DNA from: a virus
DNA length: 33,738 nucleotides
Virus record (IMG/VR): IMGVR_UViG_3300046777_001331
Location: 1-33,738 of that record
Reading direction: 5' to 3' (one strand)
Position numbers and translations under genes: made by a program. Numbering within the stretch: position 1 is the first letter of the stretch; each line of letters opens with the position of its first letter. This document shows positions 5,566-15,530 of this stretch, one piece after another. The notes beneath the pieces were generated by a model. The model did no database searches, was not told where the DNA came from, and saw only the letters and a list, made by a program, of their open reading frames with translations.

Positions 5566-8069
5566 TGAGTAGCAGTTATAATTATAGTTACAACGTTTTG
5601 ATTAACCGCTTCGAAGCATTCGCAGCCGGGCATCTACTTATCAAACGTTTTACGCATGGACAGATTGACCTTAGTGATCAGTTGAATGATGACCAATATC
5701 CTTTCATGCACGTAACACCTGATACGATTGAACCTGTAAAGGGTGCAATGCAGTTTGGCTTTCACGTTATGTTTGCTGATATACCCCGTGACAAAGAAAC
5801 GAAAGCGGAATACCAGCGCGAAGTCATCAGCGATTGTGTGCGTTTAGGTCAAGACCTTATAGCTGAAATACAAAACGGTTTAGAATTGTTTGGCTTTAAT
5901 GTACAACTCGTGAACAACGTAGTGTTTGAGCCATTCATGGAGGAGCAAAAGAACACCGTAACGGGTGTGGCTTTTACCGTAAAGCTTGAAGTGCCGTGGG
6001 ACTGGAGTGCATGCGACATCCCTGCGGTGTGGGCAGTAGGTGGTAACAGTACAGGTGGCAGCGGTTCGCCTATTGGTTTGCTTTTGCAAGTCAATGGAGT
6101 GAACAACGTAGTGCAAAGCGAACTCGACCTTGTTGCAGGTACGAACGTAACGCTTACCGATAACGGTGATGGTAGCGTAACTATTGATGCAACAGGTGGG
6201 GGTGGTGGTGGTAGTGGAACAGTTACAAGTGTTGCGCTAACTGCGCCCGCTGCATTCAATGTGAGCGGTTCGCCTGTTACTACTTCAGGAACATTAGCAC
6301 TATCTGCCGCGGGTAATGCATCGCAGTATATCACAGGTGCAGGTACTTTGCAAACCTTCCCGGCTATACCTGCTGCACAGGTGAATTCAGATTGGAATGC
6401 AGTAAGTGGTGTAGCGCAGATACTAAATAAACCAACACTTGCAGCGGTTGCAACAAGTGGTGATTACAATGATCTAAGCAACCTACCATTTATACCTGAA
6501 AATCTCAAAGACTTACAGGACGTAAGCGCAACGCTACCAACCAACGGGCAAGTGCTTACATTCAACTCAACAAGTGGTGAGTGGGAACCTGCAAACAATG
6601 GCACGGGTACGGTAACAAGCGTGGATATTTCTGTGCCAAATGCTTTCAATGTATCAGGAAACCCCATTACGTCATCGGGTACAATTGCTATAACTGCTGC
6701 GGGTACATCAACACAGTATATTACAGGCGATGGTCAACTAGCGAACTTCCCTACTATACCCGCTGCTCAAATACAATCCGATTGGACGCAAACTAACAAT
6801 GCAGCAGTTGACTTTATAAAAAATAAACCGAGCGTTGGTAGTGGTATTGCACACGGCACAGCAGCGGGAACAGATACATACACCGTAAGTATTACAGGTG
6901 TTGCTTCATATGCCGATGGTGATGCGTATTTAATTCGCTTTACAAATGGCAATACCACTACTTGCACGCTTAATATTAATAGCCTTGGAGCGGTTACTCT
7001 TTACCGTAACAATGACGGGGCGTTAATAGGTGGTGATATTTGGGAAGGTGCTGAAATGCTTTGTATCTACAACTCCACCTTAAACGTATTTCAATGCATA
7101 GGCACTTCATCAAATAGCCTCTTTGCCTATGTGACGAATGCAGAACCTAGCACCACAATTACTAAAGGACAACCGGTATACGCATTTGGTGGAACAGGTG
7201 ACCGCTTGACTGTGAAGCTTGCATATAACACAAGCGATGCAACAAGTGCGCAAACGGTGGGCATGGTAGTAAGCACCTCAATAGCCCCAAATCAGAAAGG
7301 TATTATCATTGTTGCTGGTCAACTTGACAACTTAAGCACGTTGCCTACACCTACTTTTGCCGATGGTGATGCAATCTATCTTGGAGCAACAGCGGGTTCG
7401 ATAACTAATGTCAAGCCATCTGCACCTAATCACTTGGTGTATTTGGGTATTGTTACAACTGCAAGTGCTGGTAATGCAGGCCGCATGTATGTACGTGTGC
7501 AGAACGGTTACGAGTTGAAAGAACTGCACGATGTAGACTTAATTAGTACACCACCTGCCAATAATGATGTACTCGTATTTGACACAAGTACTACGCCTGA
7601 TTTATGGAAGGCTAAAAGCATACAATCTATTTTAGGCTATACACCTGCGCAACGAGATACGTTTACTATTCGTATGGGGGTTGGCCCAGCAGCACCCGCA
7701 GATAGTACTACTTATTACTTCGGTGAAGCTGCATTAAACCTTAGCACAGTAGCTACCTTGTGGGATAATAAGATAGCGTTTGCCTGCAAGTTAGTAGGTG
7801 CGCAAATCATGGCTAACAATAGTACGGGTACTGCAACAAGTGAGGCATCCACCATATCAGTACGTATTAACAACACTACCGATGTATTGCTTTCAAACGC
7901 AGTTGTATTTACAGGTGTACCTGCTACTTCTACTTCATATACGGTAACAGGATTAACTCAAAACATTGCAGCTAACGACGAATTGACTATTAAGTGGGTA
8001 ACACCAGCGTGGGCAACAAATCCAACAGGCGCACAGCTAGTAGTAACATTATATTTTGAAAGAACATGA
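5565..8069 (+). CDS. Tail-completion-like domain fused to a repeat-bearing tail fiber/adhesin
   Basis: 834 residues. Residues 1-155 form a compact domain (NRFEAFAAGHLLIKRFTHGQ, IPRDKETKAEYQREVISDC, LEVPWDWSACDIPA) that occurs on its own in Bacteroidota phages, next to the tail chaperone, and is probably a tail terminator or completion protein. After a Gly/Ser linker (residues 155-170 and 211-217) come two copies of a 60-residue fiber unit starting GTVTSV (218-277 and 348-407). Between them is a fiber spacer (ILNKP, GDYNDLSNLP). Then follow a long beta-rich shaft and a C-terminal beta domain (about 690-834) likely to contact the receptor. The start overlaps the frameshift product's stop, so all three are coupled. 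Confidence 0.8.
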   Translation: MSSSYNYSYNVLINRFEAFAAGHLLIKRFTHGQIDLSDQLNDDQYPFMHVTPDTIEPVKGAMQFGFHVMFADIPRDKETKAEYQREVISDCVRLGQDLIAEIQNGLELFGFNVQLVNNVVFEPFMEEQKNTVTGVAFTVKLEVPWDWSACDIPAVWAVGGNSTGGSGSPIGLLLQVNGVNNVVQSELDLVAGTNVTLTDNGDGSVTIDATGGGGGGSGTVTSVALTAPAAFNVSGSPVTTSGTLALSAAGNASQYITGAGTLQTFPAIPAAQVNSDWNAVSGVAQILNKPTLAAVATSGDYNDLSNLPFIPENLKDLQDVSATLPTNGQVLTFNSTSGEWEPANNGTGTVTSVDISVPNAFNVSGNPITSSGTIAITAAGTSTQYITGDGQLANFPTIPAAQIQSDWTQTNNAAVDFIKNKPSVGSGIAHGTAAGTDTYTVSITGVASYADGDAYLIRFTNGNTTTCTLNINSLGAVTLYRNNDGALIGGDIWEGAEMLCIYNSTLNVFQCIGTSSNSLFAYVTNAEPSTTITKGQPVYAFGGTGDRLTVKLAYNTSDATSAQTVGMVVSTSIAPNQKGIIIVAGQLDNLSTLPTPTFADGDAIYLGATAGSITNVKPSAPNHLVYLGIVTTASAGNAGRMYVRVQNGYELKELHDVDLISTPPANNDVLVFDTSTTPDLWKAKSIQSILGYTPAQRDTFTIRMGVGPAAPADSTTYYFGEAALNLSTVATLWDNKIAFACKLVGAQIMANNSTGTATSEASTISVRINNTTDVLLSNAVVFTGVPATSTSYTVTGLTQNIAANDELTIKWVTPAWATNPTGAQLVVTLYFERT
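6216..6395 (+). repeat. Fiber repeat unit, copy 1 (60 codons)
   Basis: Encodes residues 218-277 of the fiber: GTVTSV, then FNVSGSPVTTSGT, SQYITG, FP.IPAAQ and SDW at the end. Divergent at DNA level from copy 2 but clearly duplicated in protein. The unit start is 390 bp before that of copy 2. Confidence 0.85.
6606..6785 (+). repeat. Fiber repeat unit, copy 2 (60 codons)
   Basis: Encodes residues 348-407: GTVTSV, FNVSGNPITSSGT, TQYITG, FPTIPAAQ, SDW. Same length as copy 1 with no gaps. Such units can be gained or lost by recombination and change fiber length. Confidence 0.85.
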
Positions 8070-8269
8070 GAAAGGAATACGAATACAAGTTACAGGGTGA
8101 TGGTACAGATTCATGGACTGTAAGTGAGTTTGATGAGAATGATGTGTTGATCAGTAAGTACATTGTGCTTGAAGACCCCACAGTTGAAGTAGGCACAGCA
8201 TTGAAGGCTGTATTATCAGCTACACCAAGTGAATTAGAACAAATCAAAAAATTGTTAGGCATTGTCTGA
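8066..8269 (+). CDS. Small conserved-looking protein, tail region
   Basis: 67 residues, acidic, beta then helical (YEYKLQGDGTDSWTVSEFDE, then LKAVLSATPSELEQIKKLLG). It begins in an ATGA overlap with the fiber gene, and its last 8 bases overlap the next gene. No family recognised; perhaps a fiber chaperone or accessory by position, which is inference only. Confidence 0.65.
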   Translation: MRKEYEYKLQGDGTDSWTVSEFDENDVLISKYIVLEDPTVEVGTALKAVLSATPSELEQIKKLLGIV

Positions 8270-8792
8270 TGAGTTTGAAGACATATTAAACGAGTATGCT
8301 GTTGCTGTTATAGAGCGGGCTCAATCCAACTTGCGTATTAAACGCAAAGTGCGAGGTAAGATTGTGAATCGTTTTTCATCAGGTTTATTATCGAAATCGC
8401 TTTACTATAATCTTACCTTTCGTTACAACAAGCCAACACTTGACTTTACCGTAAGTAACGACCAAGCGGGTAAATATGCAGATGTCATTGAGTTTGGACG
8501 CAAGCCTTATCCCGGACAACCTAACAAACGCCCACCCGTAAAAGCGATTGAAGAATGGATAAAGTTGAAGCCATTAAAGCTTCGCAATAATCAGGGGCAA
8601 TTCATAAAGTCAACCGATGACACTATTAAAGCAGCGGCACTACGAATTGCAATTAGTATTGGTGAAAGAGGTATTGAAGGTATTAACTATTATCAGGATG
8701 CAATCAATGATACATGGGATGAATACAAGGATAAGTTGATGGAAGGTTATATAAAAGGAATTGAACAAAGATTACTCTTAAACAAACGATAG
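8262..8792 (+). CDS. HK97 gp10-like head-tail/tail completion protein
   Basis: 176 residues. The core segment ADVIEFGRKPYPGQPNKRPP followed by VKAIEEWIK matches the HK97 gp10-like family: a conserved aromatic-Gly-Arg segment near residue 75, then a Pro-rich loop and a helix. The N-terminal helix EYAVAVIERAQSNL is also typical. The gene uses a TTG start at 8262, since no ATG or GTG occurs in frame nearby, and overlaps the preceding stop. Proteins of this family join the tail to the head connector. Confidence 0.75.
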   Translation: MSDEFEDILNEYAVAVIERAQSNLRIKRKVRGKIVNRFSSGLLSKSLYYNLTFRYNKPTLDFTVSNDQAGKYADVIEFGRKPYPGQPNKRPPVKAIEEWIKLKPLKLRNNQGQFIKSTDDTIKAAALRIAISIGERGIEGINYYQDAINDTWDEYKDKLMEGYIKGIEQRLLLNKR

Positions 8793-10070
8793 ATGATAAC
8801 AATAATAGACCAACCGTATGCATGGGCAGTACGTGGGCAGAAGCTCATGATAGTAGCAAGCAGTACAGAAACTGCACAGGTTGGATTTCGTTATGGTGTA
8901 GAAATAGATATTGATGGCACGCTGTATAACTTTTATGTAGCAGCTGCGCCCGATGGTAACCTATACTTTGATGTGCAGTCATTACTCAATGACATGCGTA
9001 ACTATGAGCCTGTAAACTTTCACCTGTCAACTGATGACACCGTAGATGATCTAAGCAAAAAGGTTTTGAACTTTACGCTTACGGAATGGTGGATAGTAGG
9101 TGGTATCCTAACAGAGGCAGAAGGTAGCGCAGAAGTAGGCACAGAGTGTTTGATAGTTAACGCATACTACCAAGTAAAGGACGGTTACAAACCATCACCT
9201 GAAAGCGGTAATTCAGCTGTCAAGTATTCCTTGACAAATGCCACATCGTACGCTATGAGTGACCGTATCATAGGCACTCACAATTGGCCGCTTGCTGCTT
9301 CATTTGGTGTATCAAATAACAACGTAGTAATACCATCTTTTGAAACTGACTACGGTGTATTATCCATACCGGGCAATGCTACTTACTTAAGCAATAACGG
9401 TGCAGATAAAATGGTAATTACTATTTATTCAAGCGCAGGCGCACCAACATCACAAACAATTTTTTTAAATGGATATGATATAGAAGCTTTGCCTGTATAT
9501 CCTGCAAACCTAAATGATTGGACAGCATTAACAGTAAAGCCTTCGTTATTTCCGAACTGGAGATACTACCAAGTAGTAATACAGAATAGTTCAAGTAACG
9601 CAGTATCTGAAACGTACATCTTCTACAACGCAAAGGTTTACGGTCAATCCGATTGTTGGTGGGATAAGATTCGTTTAGGTTGGGTAAACAGTCGTGGCGG
9701 TTGGGATTACTTTAACTTCACAAAGAAGTCAGAAACGAGTGATGAAATCCAACGCAAGCCATACCGACAAGTGTTGTTCAATGGTACAACTACCATCTTC
9801 AGTACTAATGATCGCGGCAAAACAGATAGACGTAACCTTGTTGAACAGGTCATAACTGCGACAAGTGACTACATTAGTGAAGAAGAATTTACACTATTGC
9901 GTTCGCTAATGGTAAGTAATCAGGTAACATGGCTAAGCACAGACCAAGGCAAGCCGATTGAAATACCTGTGAACATGGATGACACTAGCTATCTTGAAAA
10001 GAAGATACGTGATGGCAAGCTATACAACGTGACGGTGAAATTTAGAATCGCAAACGAATACTGGACATAA
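8793..10070 (+). CDS. Minor tail / distal tail protein
   Basis: 425 residues, beta-rich throughout. The C-terminal third holds the pattern WWDKIRLGWVNSRGGWDYFN, then FTKKSETSDEIQRKPY and a LVEQVITATSDYISEEEF segment. I associate this arrangement with distal-tail or baseplate hub proteins of Bacteroidota siphoviruses. It directly follows the gp10-like gene and precedes the large tail-tip protein, with which it would form the tail tip. The ATG follows the previous stop without a gap. Confidence 0.72.
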   Translation: MITIIDQPYAWAVRGQKLMIVASSTETAQVGFRYGVEIDIDGTLYNFYVAAAPDGNLYFDVQSLLNDMRNYEPVNFHLSTDDTVDDLSKKVLNFTLTEWWIVGGILTEAEGSAEVGTECLIVNAYYQVKDGYKPSPESGNSAVKYSLTNATSYAMSDRIIGTHNWPLAASFGVSNNNVVIPSFETDYGVLSIPGNATYLSNNGADKMVITIYSSAGAPTSQTIFLNGYDIEALPVYPANLNDWTALTVKPSLFPNWRYYQVVIQNSSSNAVSETYIFYNAKVYGQSDCWWDKIRLGWVNSRGGWDYFNFTKKSETSDEIQRKPYRQVLFNGTTTIFSTNDRGKTDRRNLVEQVITATSDYISEEEFTLLRSLMVSNQVTWLSTDQGKPIEIPVNMDDTSYLEKKIRDGKLYNVTVKFRIANEYWT

Positions 10071-10073
10071 CGC

Positions 10074-13000
10074 ATGAACGGAGAAGTACAATTAATAGTA
10101 AGGCCAACTAAGACACTAACGCTAACAAGCCAAAGCAACACAGCCATCTATGGTAGTGTAGGGTCATGGCGTTTGATTATAGAAAGCTTTCCTGAAGACC
10201 TTGAGTTGGATGGCAAAACGCTAACGCTTATCAATGCCAATGGTGATACGCAAGCGTGCACGGTTGCATCGATTGTACAAAATTCTCCTAGTCCCGGCTT
10301 TACTCGTTTAAACTTTGACAATAGTAATCCTTTCAACTTTGATTTCACATTAGCAGCGGGCGGTTACTTTCTTTATGATCTAAGTAAAGAGTACTATCTT
10401 GACTTGTTTGTCAATGAGAGCATCTCGCAGAACTGGAAGTTTCAAGACCTTAACAACTTTACTTCACAAGGTGCGTTCAGCCGTGAGTTCAGAGTACCGT
10501 TTAGCGACACAAACCAACTTGCACTTGGCGCATTATTCGATGTGAACGTAAGCGCAGGTGACACTAACTTTTTTCACTACAAGTTACCCGCTGAAATACG
10601 TGTTGACACTTTGCCTATCTCATTCGGTTATGTGCGAGTGCGTAAAGTGTACAAGCAGAACAACCGTATTAATGAAGTTGAGTTAGCGTTCTATGCTGAA
10701 ACACCTGACTTGGTGCGTAACATCGGGGAAAAAAAACTAAAGGATATTACCGACCTGCCTAACCTAAATCAAAACATGACCTATGCTAATATCTCTACTC
10801 CTACCATACCCGGTATATGGACGGTATTAGAGCGAGGTCAGTTATGGAGTGCAGGCAATGAACAAGGCACACGCCCGATAGATGAAAGTACAAGTCCTAT
10901 TTACGCGGCAGATTTTACACCTGCACTTGGATGGAGTTATTTGTTTGAGCAAATTATTTCCGATGCGGGTTTTGAGTTAGAAGCGGGTACGTTGCTAGGT
11001 ATATTGTCAGAGTATCATATGCCATGGCTCAATAGTCAAAGACCAGTAGCAAGTGATTCGTTTAATGACTTGCTTTTTCAAGCATCTACCACGGTATCAC
11101 AAATATTATTAACGGGCGCACCATCAATTTTAGTAGCTGATACTGAGATTTATGATAATGGTGGTGATTACAATGCCGCTACATATACCTATACCACACC
11201 ATCGGAAGGGTATTATACTTTTCAAGTAATATTGCAATTGACCAGCGTAAGTACTAATGGGGCTGAATGCGGAATCGGAGCAGGATTAATTGTAGATGGC
11301 GTTAGCATACCAAATCTTGATACCGTTACGGCTATACAAGATTTTCCAAGTACTGTAGAACGTATATTAACATTCCGCATTGGTATTGATGCAGCAAGCA
11401 ATGTTCAATTGATTCTTACCAATAGCAGCCCAAGTCAGTTAGATTTTTGGACTATTACAGGCACATGGTCATTAATAGACATAGAACTAAAATACGGCCA
11501 AACATTTTACTTTGACCTTAACGCGCCCGATATTAAGCAGATTGACTTTGTAACCGATGTACTCAAGATGCACAACTGTGCAATCGTATCTGATAGGACA
11601 CTACCTAACAAAGTACAGATAGTACCGCAAAACAGTTACCTAGGTAGTGGCAATGTGCTTGACTGGACATCGAAACTTGACACGTCAAAGGACATTACCA
11701 TTAGCAGCACGGTTGACCTGCAAAAAGCTAAGTTTCAATTTACCTATACGGCAGGTGAAGATACAATAAGCAAAAAATATAAAAATGTCAACCGCGTTTA
11801 TGGTGACTATGAAGTGGTAGGTTATACGGTTAATCCCGATATTGAACCGAGCGACTTTGCTATTGGTGATCAGTCGATAAAACTTGTAACGCAATCTACT
11901 CCATGCGCACCTGTTAACGGCACAGACATAGTAATGCCTATGTTTATTGATGACAGTTTAAAGTTTATCAATCCCGGCATGAGATGCTTGTACTATGCAG
12001 GCACGTTTGAAGGTTTTATTTACGATGATGGTGCAGCTGCAGTAGTGCAGGGTAATATTCGTTTGCTAAATCATTACAGCGCAATCAATCCTGATATAAG
12101 TGACTTTGATTTAAACTGGGCACCTGAAGTACCACCGTACACTATCAATACAAATCCATACAACAACCTGTTTAATCTTTATTGGCGCACTTATATGAAT
12201 GCCTTGTACTCGCCTGATGCGCGTATCATGGAGGCTTCCTTTGCGCTTGACTTGAAGGACATACTAACGTTTCAATTCAGCGACAAGATTTGGATAGAGA
12301 ATGCGTATTGGCGCATACTTGAGATTAATGACTACAAGGTGGGCATGCAAGAAAGCACATCTGTAAAGTTGATTAAGTTTCTTGAAGATGTTGAAGATTG
12401 CAGCGCAACACCCAGTACTGTTTCAATCAACGGTGAGGTAAACTTTGTAGATGGCAATGGTGACCCTGTATCGGCTACTCAAGATTGCTGCACACGATAC
12501 GGTTATAACTGGGATGAAAGCACGGCAATCTGTTGGGCAACCATTCCGAGTGGGGGTAGACCAAACACAAACGTAGGAGGTACGACTACAAACCCAGCAC
12601 CACGTGTTACCAAAACTGCACAGCAAACACGTTCGATAACCAATAGTGTAATCAATGGTGATAGCATTGAACTTGAGATAGGCAACCGTGACATGTTAGC
12701 GGTTGGTAATACGCTTGAACTATACAAGAACGTACAGGGTAGTAACCTACTTGGCAAAAACGTTTACACGAACCTACCTGGTATGCACCTAGGTGGTGGA
12801 TTTCGTGATGGTACAAGCTATGTCGAAAAAGGATGGGCGCAATCAGGCACAGTTATACTGCACAGAAAGGACGCATATCCTGCTGCGGGTAATGCCTTTT
12901 ATTACATAGAGGGTATTACTAATGAACACATAGAGCTACCTAATGATACATTGTGGTCATGTTTATTGAATGTGACTATTTGGGATACTAACGCAGGTAC

Positions 13001-13235
13001 TTATGCAACAGGGCAGTATTCATTTGCCATGACTAAGGTAGCAGGTGTTGCAGCGGTAAGCGCAATAACCGCACTTAACACGGTCAACACAACTGCATTC
13101 ACGTTTACGGTAGGTGTGAACGTGGCGGTACCTGCAAACCACAGGCTGTTTTTGAATGTAGGTGGTGGTGGTACATTCCCTGTCAACATCATAACAACGG
13201 CTTCGCTTCAATATCAACAAAGTAAAATATCATAA
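10074..13235 (+). CDS. Large tail-tip / central hub protein
   Basis: 1053 residues, the largest protein. Residues about 100-165 contain DLSKEYYLDLFVNESISQNW, then DLNNFTSQGAFSREFRVPFS. That is a conserved block of big tail-tip proteins in Bacteroidota phages and resembles the start of hub proteins that fold onto the tail tube. Beta-rich domains follow. Near residues 780-830 is a Cys-containing insert with low-complexity Gly/Thr/Pro sequence (GRPNTNVGGTTTNPAPRVT), and the last ~200 residues form a separate beta domain. It lies upstream of the tape measure, whereas lambda-type hubs lie downstream. Confidence 0.72.
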   Translation: MNGEVQLIVRPTKTLTLTSQSNTAIYGSVGSWRLIIESFPEDLELDGKTLTLINANGDTQACTVASIVQNSPSPGFTRLNFDNSNPFNFDFTLAAGGYFLYDLSKEYYLDLFVNESISQNWKFQDLNNFTSQGAFSREFRVPFSDTNQLALGALFDVNVSAGDTNFFHYKLPAEIRVDTLPISFGYVRVRKVYKQNNRINEVELAFYAETPDLVRNIGEKKLKDITDLPNLNQNMTYANISTPTIPGIWTVLERGQLWSAGNEQGTRPIDESTSPIYAADFTPALGWSYLFEQIISDAGFELEAGTLLGILSEYHMPWLNSQRPVASDSFNDLLFQASTTVSQILLTGAPSILVADTEIYDNGGDYNAATYTYTTPSEGYYTFQVILQLTSVSTNGAECGIGAGLIVDGVSIPNLDTVTAIQDFPSTVERILTFRIGIDAASNVQLILTNSSPSQLDFWTITGTWSLIDIELKYGQTFYFDLNAPDIKQIDFVTDVLKMHNCAIVSDRTLPNKVQIVPQNSYLGSGNVLDWTSKLDTSKDITISSTVDLQKAKFQFTYTAGEDTISKKYKNVNRVYGDYEVVGYTVNPDIEPSDFAIGDQSIKLVTQSTPCAPVNGTDIVMPMFIDDSLKFINPGMRCLYYAGTFEGFIYDDGAAAVVQGNIRLLNHYSAINPDISDFDLNWAPEVPPYTINTNPYNNLFNLYWRTYMNALYSPDARIMEASFALDLKDILTFQFSDKIWIENAYWRILEINDYKVGMQESTSVKLIKFLEDVEDCSATPSTVSINGEVNFVDGNGDPVSATQDCCTRYGYNWDESTAICWATIPSGGRPNTNVGGTTTNPAPRVTKTAQQTRSITNSVINGDSIELEIGNRDMLAVGNTLELYKNVQGSNLLGKNVYTNLPGMHLGGGFRDGTSYVEKGWAQSGTVILHRKDAYPAAGNAFYYIEGITNEHIELPNDTLWSCLLNVTIWDTNAGTYATGQYSFAMTKVAGVAAVSAITALNTVNTTAFTFTVGVNVAVPANHRLFLNVGGGGTFPVNIITTASLQYQQSKIS

Positions 13236-13236
13236 A

Positions 13237-13410
13237 ATGGAATCAATCAAAAACTCAATGCGCTATTTGCAGCTAGGCATCGCACCAAGTAGTAAGTATA
13301 ACTTTCAACTTCGAAAGTGGCAACGTGTGATGTGGTATATCACGCTGTATATATGGCGCACTATCTTGTTTTTCGGACTTATCTATTTACTATCTAAACT
13401 TATATACTAA
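13237..13410 (+). CDS. 57-residue membrane micro-protein before the tape measure
   Basis: Begins MESIKNSMRYLQLGIA and ends with a hydrophobic helix (residues about 34-56: WYITLYIW, then ILFFGLIYLLSKLIY). The ATG lies one base after the hub gene, and its TAA overlaps the tape measure ATG (TAATG), so it is a coupled real gene. A small membrane protein inside a tail operon is unexpected. No family recognised. Confidence 0.72.
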   Translation: MESIKNSMRYLQLGIAPSSKYNFQLRKWQRVMWYITLYIWRTILFFGLIYLLSKLIY

Positions 13411-15506
13411 TGGCAGAGCCTATTGTTCGGAGTTTCGTAATTGACACAACTGAGAGTGAACAAAACCTCAAAGATTTAAATGTTCAACTCAACGCAACGG
13501 GCGCAGCAGCCGATAATGCTGCTAATGGATTAGAGGAGTTGCCGGATGCTGAACAAAAAATAGTTCAATCTACTAAGTCACTTAGAAGTCAACTTAAAGA
13601 CTTACAAGCAGAATTAGCAAATACGGAACCTGATAGTGATAAATACCGTGAACTTGCAGCGGCAGCAGGTGAACTTAAAGACAGGATGCAGGATGCTGCA
13701 CAGGCAGTAGGTACTCAAGCAGGTGGTGCATTCGAAAAAGTTAGTGGATCACTTGGACTTGTTACATCCCGTATTACCAGCCTTGACTTCACAGGTGCAG
13801 CGGAAGGAGCGAAACAGTTAGCCGCAAACATTGGCGGTATCAAGCCGGGTGATATTACCAAAGGCATACAGGGTATAGGTACTGCCTTTGCGTCTATTGG
13901 TAGGGCGTTACTTACTAACCCTATTTTTTTGATAGGTGCAGCGATTGCCGCTGCTATCGTGTATGCAGATGAGTTATTGACGTTGGTAGATGGTGTAACC
14001 GATGCTGAACTTGAGCAACTTGAAATTCAAAAGCAACGTGCCGCACAGTCAAAGCAGCAATTAGATGCAATAAGTGACCAAGAAAACATCTTGCGTTTGC
14101 AGGGCAAGACTGAAAAGGAAATCTTGCAGCTTAAATTTAATCAGGCACAGGCTGCACTCAATGAGCAGAAGATAGTAATTGAAACTACTAAGGCACAACG
14201 TAAGGCGCAGTTAGAAGCAGCCGAACGTAATGCAAGCATCTTGACTGGTATAATCACTTTCTTGACTGCACCACTTCAATTGATACTTGCGCAGCTTGAT
14301 TTGGTCACGCAAACCGCTAAAGATTTTGGTTTACTAAGTGATGAAACATTTGCAAAGGTTGGTAACTTACGTAACCGATTCAATGAATCAATCACAAGTT
14401 TGGTATTTGACCCGAAGCAGGTAAAGGCCGATGGTGATAAGGCGATAGAAGAACAAGAAAAGATTTACAAAAACTTAGAGAATCAACAGGCGGGCTTTCA
14501 ATTATCTATTAATCAGATAAACCAAAAGGAAATCGATGATAAAAAAGCGGCAGATGAAAAGGCCGCAGCGGATAGAAAAACGGCAAATCAAAAGGCAGCA
14601 GAAGAAAGAAAGCAAGCAGCAAAGGATGCAGCGGATGCACAGCTAAAAGCCGAACAAGAAGTAAGTGATATTCTCAATCAGCTATACGAAGAGAACGTAA
14701 AGGAGTTTGAAGAAGCGGAAAAGAAAAAAACCGCAGCTGCTGAAGCCGAAGCAGCCAAACGCAAGAAAGCAGAAGAGGAATACGACGCAGCCATAACCGC
14801 ACTACGTGCTGAACAGGATGCTAAAAACCTTACTGCTGATCAACAGGAAATTTTAGCAATTGACCAGAAGTATTTAGACCTGCGTGAAAAGGCAATACAG
14901 GCAGGTGAAAGTACAGTTGAAGTTGATGCAGCCTATCAACAGGCATTAGATGACCAAGAGAAAGCATCTGCACAAAGACGTATACAGAATGAAGAAGCCG
15001 TACAAGATGCAAAGCTTGCATTGACTAGCGAGGCATTAGGTTCGGTAAATGCGCTTGTTGGTGCTTTTGCTAAGAAAGATGAGGCAAGTCAAAGGCGTGC
15101 ATTCAAAATACAGAAAGCAATCAGCATAGCACAGGCCACAGTTGATACGTATAAAGGTGCTAACGCCATCTTTGCCAGTGCAGCAGCTAACCCTGCAACG
15201 GTGCTTTTCCCTGCACAGCCATTCATTGCTGCGGGTTCTGCTATCGCTGCGGGTATTGCGAACGTAGCAACCATTGCTAAGCAAGAATTTCAAGGAAGTA
15301 CACCACCTGCAACAAATGAAAATCCACCTCCTTCATTAGATGGTGGGGGTGGTGGTGCGCAACCTGCACAGTTCAACCCGCTTGCATCTGCATTCTTGCA
15401 AGATAGACCTGAACAAGTAACACCGCGTGCGTATGTACTTGCGGGTGATGTGGCAAGTCAACAAGAAGTGCGTACTAAAGTTGAAGACCTCTCGCGTATA
15501 GGATAA
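13410..15506 (+). CDS. Tail tape measure protein
   Basis: 698 residues, mostly coiled coil, with long Ala/Lys/Glu/Gln helices (residues about 20-100, 210-275, 355-530). There are two hydrophobic segments (about 165-192, LLTNPIFLIGAAIAAAIVYA; and 272-296) of the kind that lets tape measures enter the host membrane on DNA ejection. A Gly/Pro-rich tail is followed by a short conserved C-terminus (YVLAGDVASQQEVRTKVE). Tape measures set tail length; by the usual relation of about 0.15 nm per residue this suggests a tail near 100 nm. It sits between the tail-tip genes and the prohead protease. Its stop is followed by a weak hairpin. Confidence 0.92.
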   Translation: MAEPIVRSFVIDTTESEQNLKDLNVQLNATGAAADNAANGLEELPDAEQKIVQSTKSLRSQLKDLQAELANTEPDSDKYRELAAAAGELKDRMQDAAQAVGTQAGGAFEKVSGSLGLVTSRITSLDFTGAAEGAKQLAANIGGIKPGDITKGIQGIGTAFASIGRALLTNPIFLIGAAIAAAIVYADELLTLVDGVTDAELEQLEIQKQRAAQSKQQLDAISDQENILRLQGKTEKEILQLKFNQAQAALNEQKIVIETTKAQRKAQLEAAERNASILTGIITFLTAPLQLILAQLDLVTQTAKDFGLLSDETFAKVGNLRNRFNESITSLVFDPKQVKADGDKAIEEQEKIYKNLENQQAGFQLSINQINQKEIDDKKAADEKAAADRKTANQKAAEERKQAAKDAADAQLKAEQEVSDILNQLYEENVKEFEEAEKKKTAAAEAEAAKRKKAEEEYDAAITALRAEQDAKNLTADQQEILAIDQKYLDLREKAIQAGESTVEVDAAYQQALDDQEKASAQRRIQNEEAVQDAKLALTSEALGSVNALVGAFAKKDEASQRRAFKIQKAISIAQATVDTYKGANAIFASAAANPATVLFPAQPFIAAGSAIAAGIANVATIAKQEFQGSTPPATNENPPPSLDGGGGGAQPAQFNPLASAFLQDRPEQVTPRAYVLAGDVASQQEVRTKVEDLSRIG

Positions 15507-15512
15507 AAAAAA

Positions 15513-15530
15513 CCGCCCACGTTTGGACGG
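15513..15530 (+). terminator. Weak hairpin after the tape measure gene
   Basis: CCGCCCA (15513-15519), loop CGTT, TGGACGG (15524-15530): 7 bp with one C-A mismatch. It is not followed by a T run in the plus direction. On the minus strand the hairpin is followed by the complement of an A8 run (15505-15512), so termination would be better for leftward transcripts. Partial termination at best for the plus operon. Confidence 0.35.

Noticed and set aside
5849-6334. Long minus-strand open frame of 161 codons under the fiber gene
   Set aside because: Shadow of the fiber gene: Pro/Thr/Ser/Val-rich with no domain, opposite to a continuous and recognisable plus-strand protein.
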